Assembly (NCBI GenBank): GCA_945861025.1
Contig: CAMASN010000002.1
Location: 1-64,000, forward strand
DNA: 64,000 nucleotides
Reading direction: 5' to 3'
Source of the DNA: Ferrithrix thermotolerans DSM 19514
Lineage (GTDB): Bacteria; Actinomycetota; Acidimicrobiia; Acidimicrobiales; Ilumatobacteraceae
The position numbers were made by a program, and so were the translations under genes. The notes under the pieces were generated by a model. That model did no database searches. It worked only from the letters and a program-made list of their open reading frames with translations, and was not told where the DNA came from. Positions 1 through 9,212 of the stretch are shown here, piece by piece (within the stretch, counting starts at the first letter, position 1; each line of letters opens with the position of its first letter).

Positions 1-1113
1 TGGGAAATGATCGCGTCACCCGAAATGTTCTTGGCTGCAGCAGGTCAGCGCACTCACAACATCCGCCTCGGCACCGGCGTTATTTCACTGCCGTACCACC
101 ACCCCTTCAATGTGGCGCAGCGCATGGTGCAGCTTGACCACATGACTCAGGGTCGCGCGATGTTTGGCAGCGGCCCAGGCGCGTTACCATCCGACGCTCG
201 CACGCTCGGCATCGATTCGCTGGTGCAGCGCGACCGTCAAGACGAAGCACTCGGCGTAATCACTCGTTTACTGCGCGGCGAAGAGCGGTTCAGCTACGAG
301 AGCGAATGGTTCACCCTGCGCGACGCTGCGCTACAGATCTTGCCCATCCAAGAAAACATGCCAATGGTTACGGCCTCATCGATCTCGCCAAGCGGCATGC
401 AGTTGGCCGGCAAATATGGCATCGGCGCACTGTCTATTGCTTCCAACTCAACCGCCGGCATTGCTGCACTGCCAACGCAGTGGGGCTTTGCGCAGGAGTC
501 GGCCGCCATCCATGGACAAACCATCGACCGTAAGAACTGGCGCGTGATGATGGCGTGGCACATCGCCGAGTCACGCGAGCAGGCTCGCAACGAAGCGGTC
601 GATGGCCTGCAGCGTTGGCACAACGAATACAACGTGCACGTGCTCGGGCGCCCGGGCGCCTTCCACGTTGAAGACAAGTGGAAGCTGCTCGAAGAAATCA
701 CCGGTGGCGGCGCTGCCGGCGCGGGCGCTGCAGTCATCGGCACACCCGACGATCTCATCGCCGCAATCAAGCATCTGCAGGAGATCACCGGCGGCTTCGG
801 CGTGGTGCTCGGCTTCGCCAACGATTGGGCCAACCGTGAGGCAAGCATGCGTTCGTGGGAACTCGTATCGCGTTACGTGGTGCCAGCGTTCAACGGTTCG
901 GTGCGCCTCATGCAAGAGTCCGCCGACTTCGTGCACGACCACAAGGCCGAATTGATGGCCAGCGCGGGTGCTGCCGTGATGCAAAAGATCATGGCTCACG
1001 AAGGTGCTTCACAGGCGATGGCCACCACCATTGCGCAAATGTCGAAGAAGCCCGCGCGGGAAACCACGTTCCGTCCGGGCGCCGGTGTGCCCGACGCTCC
1101 AGCCGAGGCCTGA
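1..1113 (+). CDS. LLM-class flavin-dependent monooxygenase (5' truncated)
   Basis: The reading frame is open from the first base of the window, so the N-terminus lies upstream. It begins in the WEMIASPEMF segment that normally sits about 50 residues into luciferase-like enzymes of the limonene-monooxygenase type. The RLGTGVISLPYHHP strand and the GPGALPSDARTLGID segment are typical of that group. These TIM-barrel enzymes use reduced flavin (FMNH2 or F420) to oxidise or reduce small hydrophobic substrates in the cytoplasm. The substrate cannot be read from sequence. The C-terminus is a low-complexity Pro/Ala tail. The next gene is on the opposite strand and ends 14 bases away, so this is the last gene of its unit. 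Confidence 0.85.
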   Translation, partial: WEMIASPEMFLAAAGQRTHNIRLGTGVISLPYHHPFNVAQRMVQLDHMTQGRAMFGSGPGALPSDARTLGIDSLVQRDRQDEALGVITRLLRGEERFSYESEWFTLRDAALQILPIQENMPMVTASSISPSGMQLAGKYGIGALSIASNSTAGIAALPTQWGFAQESAAIHGQTIDRKNWRVMMAWHIAESREQARNEAVDGLQRWHNEYNVHVLGRPGAFHVEDKWKLLEEITGGGAAGAGAAVIGTPDDLIAAIKHLQEITGGFGVVLGFANDWANREASMRSWELVSRYVVPAFNGSVRLMQESADFVHDHKAELMASAGAAVMQKIMAHEGASQAMATTIAQMSKKPARETTFRPGAGVPDAPAEA

Positions 1114-1126
1114 CCTCGGGGATTTC

Positions 1127-1315
1127 TCAGTCGTCTTTGAGGGCCACCGCGTTGGGGGTCACGTTCATCTTCGGCTCGTATTCAGCAAGCTCGATCTCGC
1201 GCGCTTCACCGCGCAACGTTGCCCGAAGCTGATCTCGACACGCGTCGCATGGGCCGTAGAAACGCGCCGTGGCTTCGGCGGCACAACGCGGGCACGTAAA
1301 CGACAGGGTCTCCAT
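1127..1315 (-). CDS. small zinc-ribbon protein
   Basis: This 62-residue protein has two CxxC knuckles (C8/C11 and C23/C26), spaced as in a small zinc ribbon, followed by a charged acidic tail. The ATG at 1315 lies 5 bases after the stop of the preceding ABC ATPase gene, so it is probably translated from the dpp mRNA. A longer frame reaches 1387, but its extra residues overlap the ATPase gene and are not zinc-ribbon-like, so the shorter start is preferred. The function is unknown; binding of nucleic acid or a protein partner is only a guess from the fold. Confidence 0.6.
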   Translation of the reverse strand: METLSFTCPRCAAEATARFYGPCDACRDQLRATLRGEAREIELAEYEPKMNVTPNAVALKDD

Positions 1316-1320
1316 GAGGG

Positions 1321-2334
1321 TCACAGTACGACATCTCCATCGCGTGTGGCAGATATCGACACAGCTATCTCTTCGGCGAAATGGCACGCCACCTGATGGC
1401 CTGGCGCAAGCTCGCGCAGCACCGGGCGATCTTGCTCACATCGGTTCTGCGCATAGACACAACGAGTGTGGAAACGACAGCCAGATGGTGGGTTGGATGG
1501 CGAGGGCAGATCGCCCTGCAAGACCATGCGGTGACGAGAGTCTTCGACAACTGGGTCGGGCACGGGAACAGCCGACAGCAGCGCAAGCGTGTACGGGTGG
1601 CGCGGGTTCGTATACAGCGCCTCGGCCGGCGCTGTCTCGACGACTGCGCCGAGATACATCACCGCAACGGTGTCTGAAATATGGCGCACCACTGCAAGGT
1701 CGTGCGAGATCAGCAGATACGTGAGCCCGAGCTGTTCTTGCAGGTCGGCGAGCAGGTTGATCACCTGGGCCTGAATGCTCACGTCGAGCGCGCTTACGGG
1801 CTCGTCGGCGATGATGAGATCGGGTTCGGCAGCGAGGGCACGCGCGATACCGATGCGCTGGCGCTGCCCACCAGAGAACTCGTGCGGATAACGGCCCGCT
1901 GCACCACGCGGAAGACCAACCGAATCAAGCAGCTCGTTCACGCGTTGATGCACGGCAGCACCGGTGCGCAACTGGTGGGTGCGGATTGGTTCGGTGATGA
2001 TGCTCTCTACGTTTTGGCGCGGGTTCAAGCTCGCGTATGGATCTTGAAAGATCATCTGCACATGGCGGCGTGCCTTGCGCATTTCTTCGTTCTGCAGCGC
2101 CGAGAGCTCGAGATTGTCGAAGGTGACCGTGCCGGCCGTGAGCGGCACGAGCCGCAGGATGGCTTTCCCCACCGTGCTCTTGCCGCAACCACTCTCGCCG
2201 ACCAGCCCCAGCGTGGTGCTACGCGGGATCGTGAGATCGACTCCGTCGACGGCGCGCACAGCACCGATGGTCCTATCGAAAACGAGTCCCTTCTTGATCG
2301 GGAAGTGCACCTGCAAATTGCGTACCTGAAGCAT
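1321..2334 (-). CDS. dppF: peptide ABC transporter ATP-binding protein (DppF/OppF type)
   Basis: This cytoplasmic ATPase, 337 residues long, would power an oligopeptide/dipeptide importer together with DppD. It has a Walker [10 protein letters not shown] (46-54), a Q-loop [10 protein letters not shown], the signature SGGQRQR, a Walker B LIIADEP and an H-loop ISHD. A C-terminal oligopeptide-type extension carries a cysteine cluster ([12 protein letters not shown]). The chosen ATG at 2334 overlaps the stop of the preceding ATPase gene as TGATG. An upstream extension of 51 residues is arginine-rich overlap with the neighbour and was rejected. It is the last transporter gene of a five-gene operon on this strand. 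Confidence 0.93.
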   Translation of the reverse strand: MLQVRNLQVHFPIKKGLVFDRTIGAVRAVDGVDLTIPRSTTLGLVGESGCGKSTVGKAILRLVPLTAGTVTFDNLELSALQNEEMRKARRHVQMIFQDPYASLNPRQNVESIITEPIRTHQLRTGAAVHQRVNELLDSVGLPRGAAGRYPHEFSGGQRQRIGIARALAAEPDLIIADEPVSALDVSIQAQVINLLADLQEQLGLTYLLISHDLAVVRHISDTVAVMYLGAVVETAPAEALYTNPRHPYTLALLSAVPVPDPVVEDSRHRMVLQGDLPSPSNPPSGCRFHTRCVYAQNRCEQDRPVLRELAPGHQVACHFAEEIAVSISATRDGDVVL

Positions 2335-3332
2335 CAGCGACCACTCCACACCGGCATGCCCAGGGGTGCCGGTTGCACGCAACGAAGCGTGCCACCCTCG
2401 GGCGAAATGACGAGCTCGGGCGCCTGACCGCGGCAGGCATCGCTGGCTGCTGGACACCGCGGAGCGAACGCACAACCATCGGACCACGCAATGACATCGC
2501 TGGGCGAACCGGGAATGGGCACGAGCCGGCCTTGCGCTCCATCGAGACGCGGAACCGAAGCGAGCAGGCCACGGGTGTAGTGGTGACGCGGGCTCGCAAA
2601 CAGGTGATGACGTTCGTTCGACTCGACAATGCGACCGCTGTACATCACGTTGACGCTCTCGCAGATTCCGGCGATCACACCAAGGTCATGCGTGATCATC
2701 ACGAGCGCCGTGTTCGACTCGCGAACGACCTCGCGCAGTAGCTCAAGCACTTGCGCTTGAATCGTTACGTCGAGCGCGGTGGTTGGTTCGTCGGCGATGA
2801 TGAGCGCCGGGTCAGATGCGAGCGCAATCGCAATCATCACGCGCTGGCGCATGCCACCCGAAAGCTGATGCGGATAGTTCTTCAAGCGCTGACGCGGCTC
2901 GGGGATGCCCACGCGGTCGAGCAGTTCGGCTGCACGATCGCGCGCCGCTTCTCGTTTGACGCCGAGGTGACGAGTGATGGTCTCGGTGAGCTGACGACCG
3001 ACAGTGAGCACCGGGTTCAGTGATGTCATCGGGTCCTGAAACACCATGGCGGCGCGGCGTCCGCGTACGTCTTGCATGTCGTGCTCAGATGCGCCGAGCA
3101 GCTGTTGACCGTTGAGCAAAATACTGCCGCTGGTGGTCACGCCGCGGCTGGGCAACAGACCCAGAATCGCCAGAGCCGTAACGCTCTTGCCGCTGCCCGA
3201 CTCGCCAACAATGCCAACAGTCTCACCGGCGCGCACGGCGAAGCTGACACCGTCGACCGCGCGCAAGGCGCGACCGCCGCGAATCTGGAACGTGACGTGA
3301 AGATCGTCGACAACAAGCAATGGTTCAGACAC
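2334..3332 (-). CDS. dppD: peptide ABC transporter ATP-binding protein (DppD type)
   Basis: This is the partner ATPase of DppF in a peptide/opine/nickel-class importer, 332 residues. It has Walker A GESGSGKS, the signature SGGMRQR, Walker [13 protein letters not shown] and the H-loop ITHDLG. The C-terminal oligopeptide/HPY region has conserved cysteines ([12 protein letters not shown]). The GTG at 3332 is preceded by AGAAGG at an 8-base spacing. An alternative GTG at 3341 overlaps the permease stop as GTGA but leaves no room for a ribosome-binding site. The frame stays open far upstream only because it runs antisense-free through the permease gene in another frame. Confidence 0.92.
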   Translation of the reverse strand: MSEPLLVVDDLHVTFQIRGGRALRAVDGVSFAVRAGETVGIVGESGSGKSVTALAILGLLPSRGVTTSGSILLNGQQLLGASEHDMQDVRGRRAAMVFQDPMTSLNPVLTVGRQLTETITRHLGVKREAARDRAAELLDRVGIPEPRQRLKNYPHQLSGGMRQRVMIAIALASDPALIIADEPTTALDVTIQAQVLELLREVVRESNTALVMITHDLGVIAGICESVNVMYSGRIVESNERHHLFASPRHHYTRGLLASVPRLDGAQGRLVPIPGSPSDVIAWSDGCAFAPRCPAASDACRGQAPELVISPEGGTLRCVQPAPLGMPVWSGR

Positions 3333-3337
3333 GCGAA

Positions 3338-4252
3338 TCACCTTCTCAGCTTCGGGTCGAGTGCTTCGCGAACGGCCTCGCCGAACAGATTGAAGCCAAG
3401 TGCGGTGATCAGAATTGCCACGCCGGGGAAGAGGGCGAGGTGCGGCGCCACGTTGAGCAGGCGTGTGGTGTTGGCCAACATGCGACCCCACTCGGGCACG
3501 CCTGGATCGGCTGAGCCAAGCCCGAGGAACGACAACGCGGCGGCGTCGATGATCGCTGTAGACAGCGCCAGCGACGCCTGCACCAACATTGGTGCCAATG
3601 AGTTCGGCACCACATGACGCATCACGAGCGACCGTCGTCGCACACCAACCGAAGTTGCCGAGGTCACGTAATCCTTTTGGCGTTCGCCCAACATTGAACT
3701 GCGCAACATCCGCGCAAACAATGGAACGTTGGGCACGGCCACAGCGACCACGATGGCTGTCTGGCTCTGCCCGATGACGGCGGCCACGCTGAGCGCCAAG
3801 AGCAAGCTGGGCACAGCCAGCAAGATGTCGGTGAGGCGCATGATCAGCGAATCGACCCATCCGCCAAAGGCACCGGCGACGAGACCAAAGAACGCTCCAG
3901 CAACGGCACCGATGCCGAGCGACAACACGCCAATCATCAGCGAGGCGCGTGCGCCAAAGATGAGCCGTGACAGTTCGTCGCGCCCGCCTTCGTCGAGTCC
4001 GAACCAATGGTCGCGTGATGGGCCAGGGATCGACGTGGGCCTGATCTGATCGAACCATGCATTGCTGCGCGGGTTGAACGGCGCAAGCATCGGAGCAAAG
4101 ACTGCGATGAGCACGAAGAACACGATGATGGTTCCACCCACTATCGCAAGTGGGTTCTGGCGGATGCGTCGCCATGCCTCACGCGTGAGGCTGTTCGCGA
4201 CATCGGGATCATTGAGTTGTTCGGCGCGCTGACGACGCGTAAGCACGCTCAT
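3338..4252 (-). CDS. dppC: peptide ABC transporter permease (DppC type)
   Basis: The protein has 304 residues. The cytoplasmic N-terminus (REAWRRIRQNPLAIVGG) and first membrane segment (TIIVFFVLIAVFAPML) match the DppC/OppC N-terminal domain. About five further membrane segments follow, with the EAA-type loop near DYVTSATSVGVRRR for ATPase docking. It forms the membrane channel with DppB. Its ATG overlaps the dppB stop by 4 bases (ATGA), which indicates translational coupling. The substrate class is peptide-like by family only; opines, nickel chelates or sugars are also possible in this superfamily. Confidence 0.92.
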   Translation of the reverse strand: MSVLTRRQRAEQLNDPDVANSLTREAWRRIRQNPLAIVGGTIIVFFVLIAVFAPMLAPFNPRSNAWFDQIRPTSIPGPSRDHWFGLDEGGRDELSRLIFGARASLMIGVLSLGIGAVAGAFFGLVAGAFGGWVDSLIMRLTDILLAVPSLLLALSVAAVIGQSQTAIVVAVAVPNVPLFARMLRSSMLGERQKDYVTSATSVGVRRRSLVMRHVVPNSLAPMLVQASLALSTAIIDAAALSFLGLGSADPGVPEWGRMLANTTRLLNVAPHLALFPGVAILITALGFNLFGEAVREALDPKLRR

Positions 4253-5253
4253 GACACACGGATCCGAGGGTCGATGAACGCATACAACACGTCGACAACA
4301 AGGTTGACGAGTACGAACACAATCGCCAGGAACATCACGCCACCCTGAATCACTGGGTAGTCCTTATCGAGTACGGCGCCAGCAATGAGCTGACCCATGC
4401 CACCCCATGCAAACACGGTTTCAGTAAGCACTGCGCCCGACAGCAACAGACCAGTTTGCAGACCGATAACCGTAACGATTGGCAGCATCGAGTTGCGCAG
4501 TACATGCACGCGGTTCACCGTGGAAGTGCGCAAACCCTTGGCTCGCGCGGTGCGCACATAATCGTCGTTGAGGACTTCGAGCACCGACGCGCGCGTAATG
4601 CGCGCAATGATCGCCAACGGAATTGTGCCGAGCGCGATACCGGGCAAGATGAGGTGCTCGATGGAATCCCACAATGCACCTCCGTCGAGCGCGAGCAAGC
4701 TGTCGAGCACATTGAAGTTGGTGTGATGTACAAGCTCGCGCGTGGGGGCAAGACGACCAATGGTCGGTAGCCAGTTCAGCTTGAGGGCAAACACCCACTT
4801 GAGAATCTGGCCGAGAAAGAAAACAGGAATTGAAACGCCGATGAGCGATGCCGTAACGGCTCCGTAGTCGAACCATGTGCGCTCGCGTTTAGCGGCCATG
4901 AAGCCCAACGGAATGCCCACACCAACGGCGAACAGCATCGCTGCCATGCTCAGCTCGATAGTCGCGGGAAAGCGGCGCACCAGTTCGGCCGTCACGTCTT
5001 TGCGCAACGTGATCGACTGGCCGAAATCGAAGCGCACGACGCGCTTCATGTAGGTGAGGTACTGCGTGATCATTGGCCTGTCGAAGCCATATGCCTTGTT
5101 GATCTGCGCGATGCGTTCGGGAGTGGCACGTTCACCCAACAACGCAGTGGCCGGGCCACCGGGCAACGCGCGAACCCAGATGAATAACAAGATGCTCAAG
5201 CCGAACAAAATCGGAATGAGCAACAACAACCGACGAACCACAAAGCGAATCAT
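4249..5253 (-). CDS. dppB: peptide ABC transporter permease (DppB type)
   Basis: This is the first permease of the dpp operon, about 334 residues. It starts with the typical MIRFVVRRLLLLIPILFG segment and has six predicted membrane spans. The docking loop is around DDYVRTARAKGL. The ATG at 5253 is preceded by GAGGG at 11 bases. A GTG at 5265 would add four residues and has GAGG almost adjacent, so the exact start is uncertain. It is separated from dppA by 75 bases that include a perfect hairpin, which may set the ratio of binding protein to permease. Confidence 0.92.
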   Translation of the reverse strand: MIRFVVRRLLLLIPILFGLSILLFIWVRALPGGPATALLGERATPERIAQINKAYGFDRPMITQYLTYMKRVVRFDFGQSITLRKDVTAELVRRFPATIELSMAAMLFAVGVGIPLGFMAAKRERTWFDYGAVTASLIGVSIPVFFLGQILKWVFALKLNWLPTIGRLAPTRELVHHTNFNVLDSLLALDGGALWDSIEHLILPGIALGTIPLAIIARITRASVLEVLNDDYVRTARAKGLRTSTVNRVHVLRNSMLPIVTVIGLQTGLLLSGAVLTETVFAWGGMGQLIAGAVLDKDYPVIQGGVMFLAIVFVLVNLVVDVLYAFIDPRIRVS

Positions 5254-5282
5254 GCGCCTGCGCACCCTCGTCGGAACGCGAC

Positions 5283-5312
5283 GAGGCGGCGGGTCCGTAG
5301 ACCCGCCGCCTC
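5283..5312 (-). promoter_or_regulatory. dppA-dppB intergenic hairpin
   Basis: Perfect inverted repeat with 13-base arms (5283-5295 and 5300-5312) and a CGTA tetraloop. The arm is GAGGCGGCGGGTC. There is no T-run after it on the transcribed strand, so it looks like an mRNA-stabilising or partial-terminator hairpin rather than a full terminator. Such elements often follow binding-protein genes so that they are expressed above the permeases. Confidence 0.7.
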
Positions 5313-5328
5313 AATCAGCAATTCGGAA

Positions 5329-7011
5329 TTATCCAAGTGAAACTGTGGCGAAGCTCTCGAGCGACACCGGGCTCGGAACGTAGCCAGTGACACCCTTGGC
5401 AAATGCCAGTGCCGGCTGGGTGTGCACGTATGGCACGCCTGGCAGGAACTTCATGATCAACACGTTGGCTTCTTCGTAGAGCTTCGTGCGAGCGGCCCCA
5501 TCGGCTGTGTCGCGAGCCTTGGTGAGGGCATCGAAGATTTCCTGATTGTCGAAGCCCCATGAAGGCTGCTTCGTGCGGAAAAAGGTGCCGACGAAGTTGT
5601 CGGGATCGCCATAGTCGCCGGTCCAGCCGAGCAGGTACATCTGAGCGTTGCCTGCATCGACATCGTCGAGGTAGCCCGAACGCCACGGCGCGGTCTTTGG
5701 CGTGACCGTGAAACCAACAGCCTCGAGATCGGCCTTGAAGGCCTCGAAGTTGGCGGTTGGGTCCGGCATGTATGGGCGGCTGACATCGCTCGGGTAGTAG
5801 AACTCGAGGTTCAAGTCGGTGACGCCGCTTTCGGCAATGAGGGCCTTGGCCTTCGCTGGGTCATATGCGTACTGCGGCACCTGATCGGACCAACCAAACA
5901 CGAGCGGCGGCTGGAACTGAGTGGCCACTTGCGAACCCTCGGGGTACTTGGCGGTCACGAGTGCTTCGCGGTTGAGTGCGTGGGCAATCGCTTCGCGGAT
6001 CTTCGCGTTGTCGAGCGGTGGCTTGGCCTGGTTAAAGCCCACGTAGCCAACGTTGAACGCTGGGCGAAGCAGCAACTGGAAGCCAGCGTCGGTGAGCGCC
6101 TGAGTGTCGGCTGGGTCAACAAGGTCGTAGCCCTGAATCTCGCCGGTCTCAAGGGCTGTGCGACGTGCAGGGCCATCAGCGATTGGCTTGAAGATGACCT
6201 TGTCGAGCAGAGCCTTGTCGCCCCAGTAGGTGTCGTTGCGCACGATGGTGAGCTTGTCACCAGGGGTCCAGCTCTCGAACGAGAATGGGCCGGTTCCCAC
6301 TGGGTGCTCGGTGCCGAACGTGCCATCGAAGCTCGGCGCATCTTCGGTGCCACCAACCTTGTCGGCTTCGTATTTGGTCAGGGCGTCGGGGCTGGCAATT
6401 ACGAACGCCGACACAGCGAGTCCGCTGAGAAACGCCGCCGATGCGCTGGTCAAGGTGATGACGGCCGTGTTGTCGTCGGTGGCTTCGCAGCCCTTGTACA
6501 AGCTTGGCGTCGCGGCATCGCTGAAGCCGCCGAACACAGTGCTCCAGTAGTACGACACCGAGGCGCTCTGAGCGACACCAGCGAAGTTGTACCAACGGTC
6601 GAAGTTGAAGCAGACAGCCGTGGCATTGAAGTCGGTGCCATCTTGGAACTTCACGCCTTGGCGAAGGTTGAATGTCCACGCCAAACCATCGGCGCTCGAC
6701 GACCACTTCTCAGCGAGCAATGGCTCGATGTCGGTGCCGCCAGCCTTGGTGGTGACAAGGGTTTCAAAGATCTGGTCGATAACGCGCAAGGATTCGCCAT
6801 CGCTGACGTATGCGCCGTCGAGCACCACTGGATCTGCAGATGTGCCGAACACAAATGTGCCGCCAGCCTTACCTACCGTGGTGTCTACCGGACTAGCGGG
6901 GGTGGAGCCGCCTGGGGTGGTGGCTGGTGGGCTCTTCGTGTCGCTGCCACATGCAGCCATGACGAGCGCCGCGGCCATGCCGAGCGCTACAAGTTTCGTG
7001 TTGATACGCAT
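5329..7011 (-). CDS. dppA: peptide ABC transporter substrate-binding lipoprotein
   Basis: This 560-residue extracytoplasmic binding protein belongs to the SBP_bac_5 family. A lipoprotein signal (MRINTKLVALGMAAALVMAAC) ends in a lipobox with the lipidated Cys at residue 21. A Ser/Thr/Pro linker and the bilobed binding domain follow (SADGLAWTFNLRQGVKFQDG, a classic family segment). It captures the ligand outside the membrane and hands it to DppBC. Its ATG has a strong AGGAGG ribosome-binding site 3 bases upstream. It is the first gene of the operon and is followed by a hairpin. Confidence 0.94.
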   Translation of the reverse strand: MRINTKLVALGMAAALVMAACGSDTKSPPATTPGGSTPASPVDTTVGKAGGTFVFGTSADPVVLDGAYVSDGESLRVIDQIFETLVTTKAGGTDIEPLLAEKWSSSADGLAWTFNLRQGVKFQDGTDFNATAVCFNFDRWYNFAGVAQSASVSYYWSTVFGGFSDAATPSLYKGCEATDDNTAVITLTSASAAFLSGLAVSAFVIASPDALTKYEADKVGGTEDAPSFDGTFGTEHPVGTGPFSFESWTPGDKLTIVRNDTYWGDKALLDKVIFKPIADGPARRTALETGEIQGYDLVDPADTQALTDAGFQLLLRPAFNVGYVGFNQAKPPLDNAKIREAIAHALNREALVTAKYPEGSQVATQFQPPLVFGWSDQVPQYAYDPAKAKALIAESGVTDLNLEFYYPSDVSRPYMPDPTANFEAFKADLEAVGFTVTPKTAPWRSGYLDDVDAGNAQMYLLGWTGDYGDPDNFVGTFFRTKQPSWGFDNQEIFDALTKARDTADGAARTKLYEEANVLIMKFLPGVPYVHTQPALAFAKGVTGYVPSPVSLESFATVSLG

Positions 7012-7038
7012 TTTCCTCCTAGGTTTTGCAACGACGAA

Positions 7039-7044
7039 ACCCTA
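7039..7044 (-). promoter_or_regulatory. putative dppA -10 element
   Basis: TAGGGT on the minus strand, with a weak TTACAG 18 bases further upstream. It would give a leader of about 20 bases that includes the AGGAGG site of dppA. The element is short and the -35 is poor. Confidence 0.35.
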
Positions 7045-7074
7045 GTTCGTTGAAATGGTGCGCTGTAACGGGCC

Positions 7075-8325
7075 CTACGCCACGCTGGATTGCTGTAACA
7101 CAGCGGCACCGTGATCGATCGAGTGACGCCAATCCGGCAAGCGCCGCACAAGCAGCACAGTCGAAACGGCAGCGAGGCTCGCTGCAATCAAAAACGCAAC
7201 ACGCAAACTCGTTGCATCGCCCACGATGCCGAGCCACAAAATGCCGAGGCCATAGCTAAACCCAACCAGCGCCTGCAGAATCGACATCACTCGCCCACGC
7301 TGGGCAGGCGGCGAATCGCGCTGCACGATGTACATCATCGTGGTGAACATGCTGGAGACCCCGGCGCCGAGGCCCATCACGCTCACGGCCGCCCACGGCG
7401 CGTTCGGAGCGAGTGCATAGGACACATAAGACAGCACCAGCCCAGCGGCAACCACACGCATGATTCGTGCCCGACCAAAGCGCTGGCTCAATGCAGTAAC
7501 GATCAGCGTGCCGAGGATGGCACCGATTCCCTGCAACGAACTGAACGTACCCACGAGTCCGACTCCGCCGTGAAAGGTGCCGTGGATGTATGCGGGGATG
7601 AGGCCCATGAAGGGCCCGACAAACAGATTCATCACCGTGACGGCAGCGATGCCAAATGCACATGACCGAACCCGACGCACTGTCATCCATCCCTCAACAA
7701 GACGAACCCGAATCGTTGCTGGTTCGACATCGTGCGGAATGAACTTGCGACGCAATGAAAGAACCGCAACGGCCATGCCAGCGAAAGTAGCTGCGTTGAT
7801 AGCGACGGTCCACGAGGGACCCGCGGTGCGGGCAAGCACCGTTCCGAGCAGCGGGCCCACAATGCGACCAGCGTTCCATGAGTAGATGCCGAGCGAGGAC
7901 ATCGCCATCAGTTCTTCGGGAGGTACAAGGTCGGGAAGAATCGCCGCGTATGCGGGAGCACCAAGAGAGCCCATCGCGCTCGCGCACATGATCAGCGCTG
8001 CCAATGCAATGGGGCTGCGGACGCCGACTCCGAGCAGCACAGCAAGCAGCATCGTGAAGAACGCCTGGCCCAAAATGCCGCCTACGAACACCCGGCTACG
8101 ATCGAAGCGATCGGCCAACACGCCGCCCAATGGCGCCGCAATTCCCTGAGGCATAAACGTGGCTAACGCAATGAGACCGGTTTGTAGCGCGCTACCCGTG
8201 TTCGACGCGACAAGCGAGCCAACCACCACGAGCTGGATCCATGTGCCTGCGTCGGAGATGACCCCCGCGCCCCAGATGAGCAACACCGATCGGTGTCGAA
8301 GCGGACGAAACGGATGGTTGCTCAA
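7075..8325 (-). CDS. MFS transporter, EntS-like
   Basis: A 416-residue integral membrane protein of the major facilitator superfamily, close to the EntS/MFS_3 group of exporters. About 12 membrane segments can be seen. The loop-2 motif GGVLADRFDRSRV is at residues 67-79 and the central loop is around residues 190-215. It probably exports a small molecule by proton antiport, but the substrate is unknown. It begins with TTG (8325). It is divergent from the alpha/beta hydrolase at 8364, and only 38 bases separate the two starts, so their promoters overlap. Confidence 0.85.
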   Translation of the reverse strand: MSNHPFRPLRHRSVLLIWGAGVISDAGTWIQLVVVGSLVASNTGSALQTGLIALATFMPQGIAAPLGGVLADRFDRSRVFVGGILGQAFFTMLLAVLLGVGVRSPIALAALIMCASAMGSLGAPAYAAILPDLVPPEELMAMSSLGIYSWNAGRIVGPLLGTVLARTAGPSWTVAINAATFAGMAVAVLSLRRKFIPHDVEPATIRVRLVEGWMTVRRVRSCAFGIAAVTVMNLFVGPFMGLIPAYIHGTFHGGVGLVGTFSSLQGIGAILGTLIVTALSQRFGRARIMRVVAAGLVLSYVSYALAPNAPWAAVSVMGLGAGVSSMFTTMMYIVQRDSPPAQRGRVMSILQALVGFSYGLGILWLGIVGDATSLRVAFLIAASLAAVSTVLLVRRLPDWRHSIDHGAAVLQQSSVA

Positions 8326-8350
8326 GAACGGCCAACGGTACCAGCGCGAG

Positions 8351-8356
8351 TACGGT
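8351..8356 (+). promoter_or_regulatory. -10 element, leaderless start of 8364 gene
   Basis: TACGGT lies 7 bases before the ATG at 8364, and there is no Shine-Dalgarno sequence. Transcription would start at or next to the A of the ATG. The same pattern (TAnnnT, 6-7 bases, start) recurs at many genes in the window. Confidence 0.5.
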
Positions 8357-8363
8357 CACCGGC

Positions 8364-9212
8364 ATGACTTTTGCCCACAACGGAGCCTGTGCCATCTACT
8401 ACGAGACATTCGGCGACGCGGCGCATCCGACGCTGCTTCTCGTGAATGGTTTGGGCGGCCAATGCATCAACTTTCAGGACGACTGGTGCAACCGATTCGC
8501 TGCAACCGGGCTGCATGTCATCCGCTTCGACAATCGCGATGTTGGTCTGTCGAGCAAGTTCGCAGAGGCTCCGGTGGGCGACAAGGGCAACGCATACCTG
8601 CTGTCTGATATGGCCAACGATGCCATCGCCGTGCTCGACACAGCAGGCATCGAGCGTGCGCACCTTCTTGGTCTCTCGATGGGCGGGATGATTGTTCAGA
8701 CCATCGCGATCAACCATCCGCATCGGGTGATCACCATGACTTCGGTGATGTCCACCACCGGCGAGCCCGAATATGGGCAGCCTGCGCCAAGTGCGTACAG
8801 CTTGCTCACCGCGCCGCCTGCCGTTGATCGCGAATCGTTCGTGGCCAACACATTCGCCAGTTTGCGCGAGTGGGGCAGCCCCGAATTCGCCGACGAGTCG
8901 CGCTGGCGTGCCGACGCCGAGCGTTCGTTCGATCGTTGCTTTCATCCGGCAGGAACGGCTCGCCAGTTCATGGCCGTGCGCGCTTCGGGTCCACGCGCTG
9001 AAGCGCTGCGCTCAGTACAGATCCCAACGCTGGTGATGCACGGCGATCGAGACACGCTGATCGATGCAAGCGGCGGACGTCGTACGGCCGAGATTATGCC
9101 CAACGCCCGATTCGAACTCATTGAAGGCATGGGTCACGACTACCCGCCACAACTGTGGGACCGCTGGGTCGAGTTGGTGAGTCAGCTGATCAGCGAGGCT
9201 CGCGGCGCATAG
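8364..9212 (+). CDS. alpha/beta hydrolase
   Basis: A 282-residue cytoplasmic serine hydrolase. The nucleophile is S105 in GLSMGG, the acid D230 in MHGDRDTLID and the base H258 in EGMGHDY, all in the expected order. The oxyanion region is NGLGGQ near residue 30. It resembles carboxylesterases of the aclacinomycin-methylesterase/RdmC type (FDNRDVGLSS). The reaction is hydrolysis of an ester or similar bond, with the substrate unknown. The 3' end overlaps the convergent acetyltransferase gene by 23 bases. Confidence 0.88.
   Translation: MTFAHNGACAIYYETFGDAAHPTLLLVNGLGGQCINFQDDWCNRFAATGLHVIRFDNRDVGLSSKFAEAPVGDKGNAYLLSDMANDAIAVLDTAGIERAHLLGLSMGGMIVQTIAINHPHRVITMTSVMSTTGEPEYGQPAPSAYSLLTAPPAVDRESFVANTFASLREWGSPEFADESRWRADAERSFDRCFHPAGTARQFMAVRASGPRAEALRSVQIPTLVMHGDRDTLIDASGGRRTAEIMPNARFELIEGMGHDYPPQLWDRWVELVSQLISEARGA

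Noticed and set aside
3333-4175. N-terminal extension of dppD through dppC
   Set aside because: Out-of-frame permease sequence; the GTG at 3332 has a good ribosome site and a normal DppD start.
5929-7053. 374-codon open frame opposite dppA
   Set aside because: Shadow of the lipoprotein gene; the signal peptide and family motifs are on the other strand.
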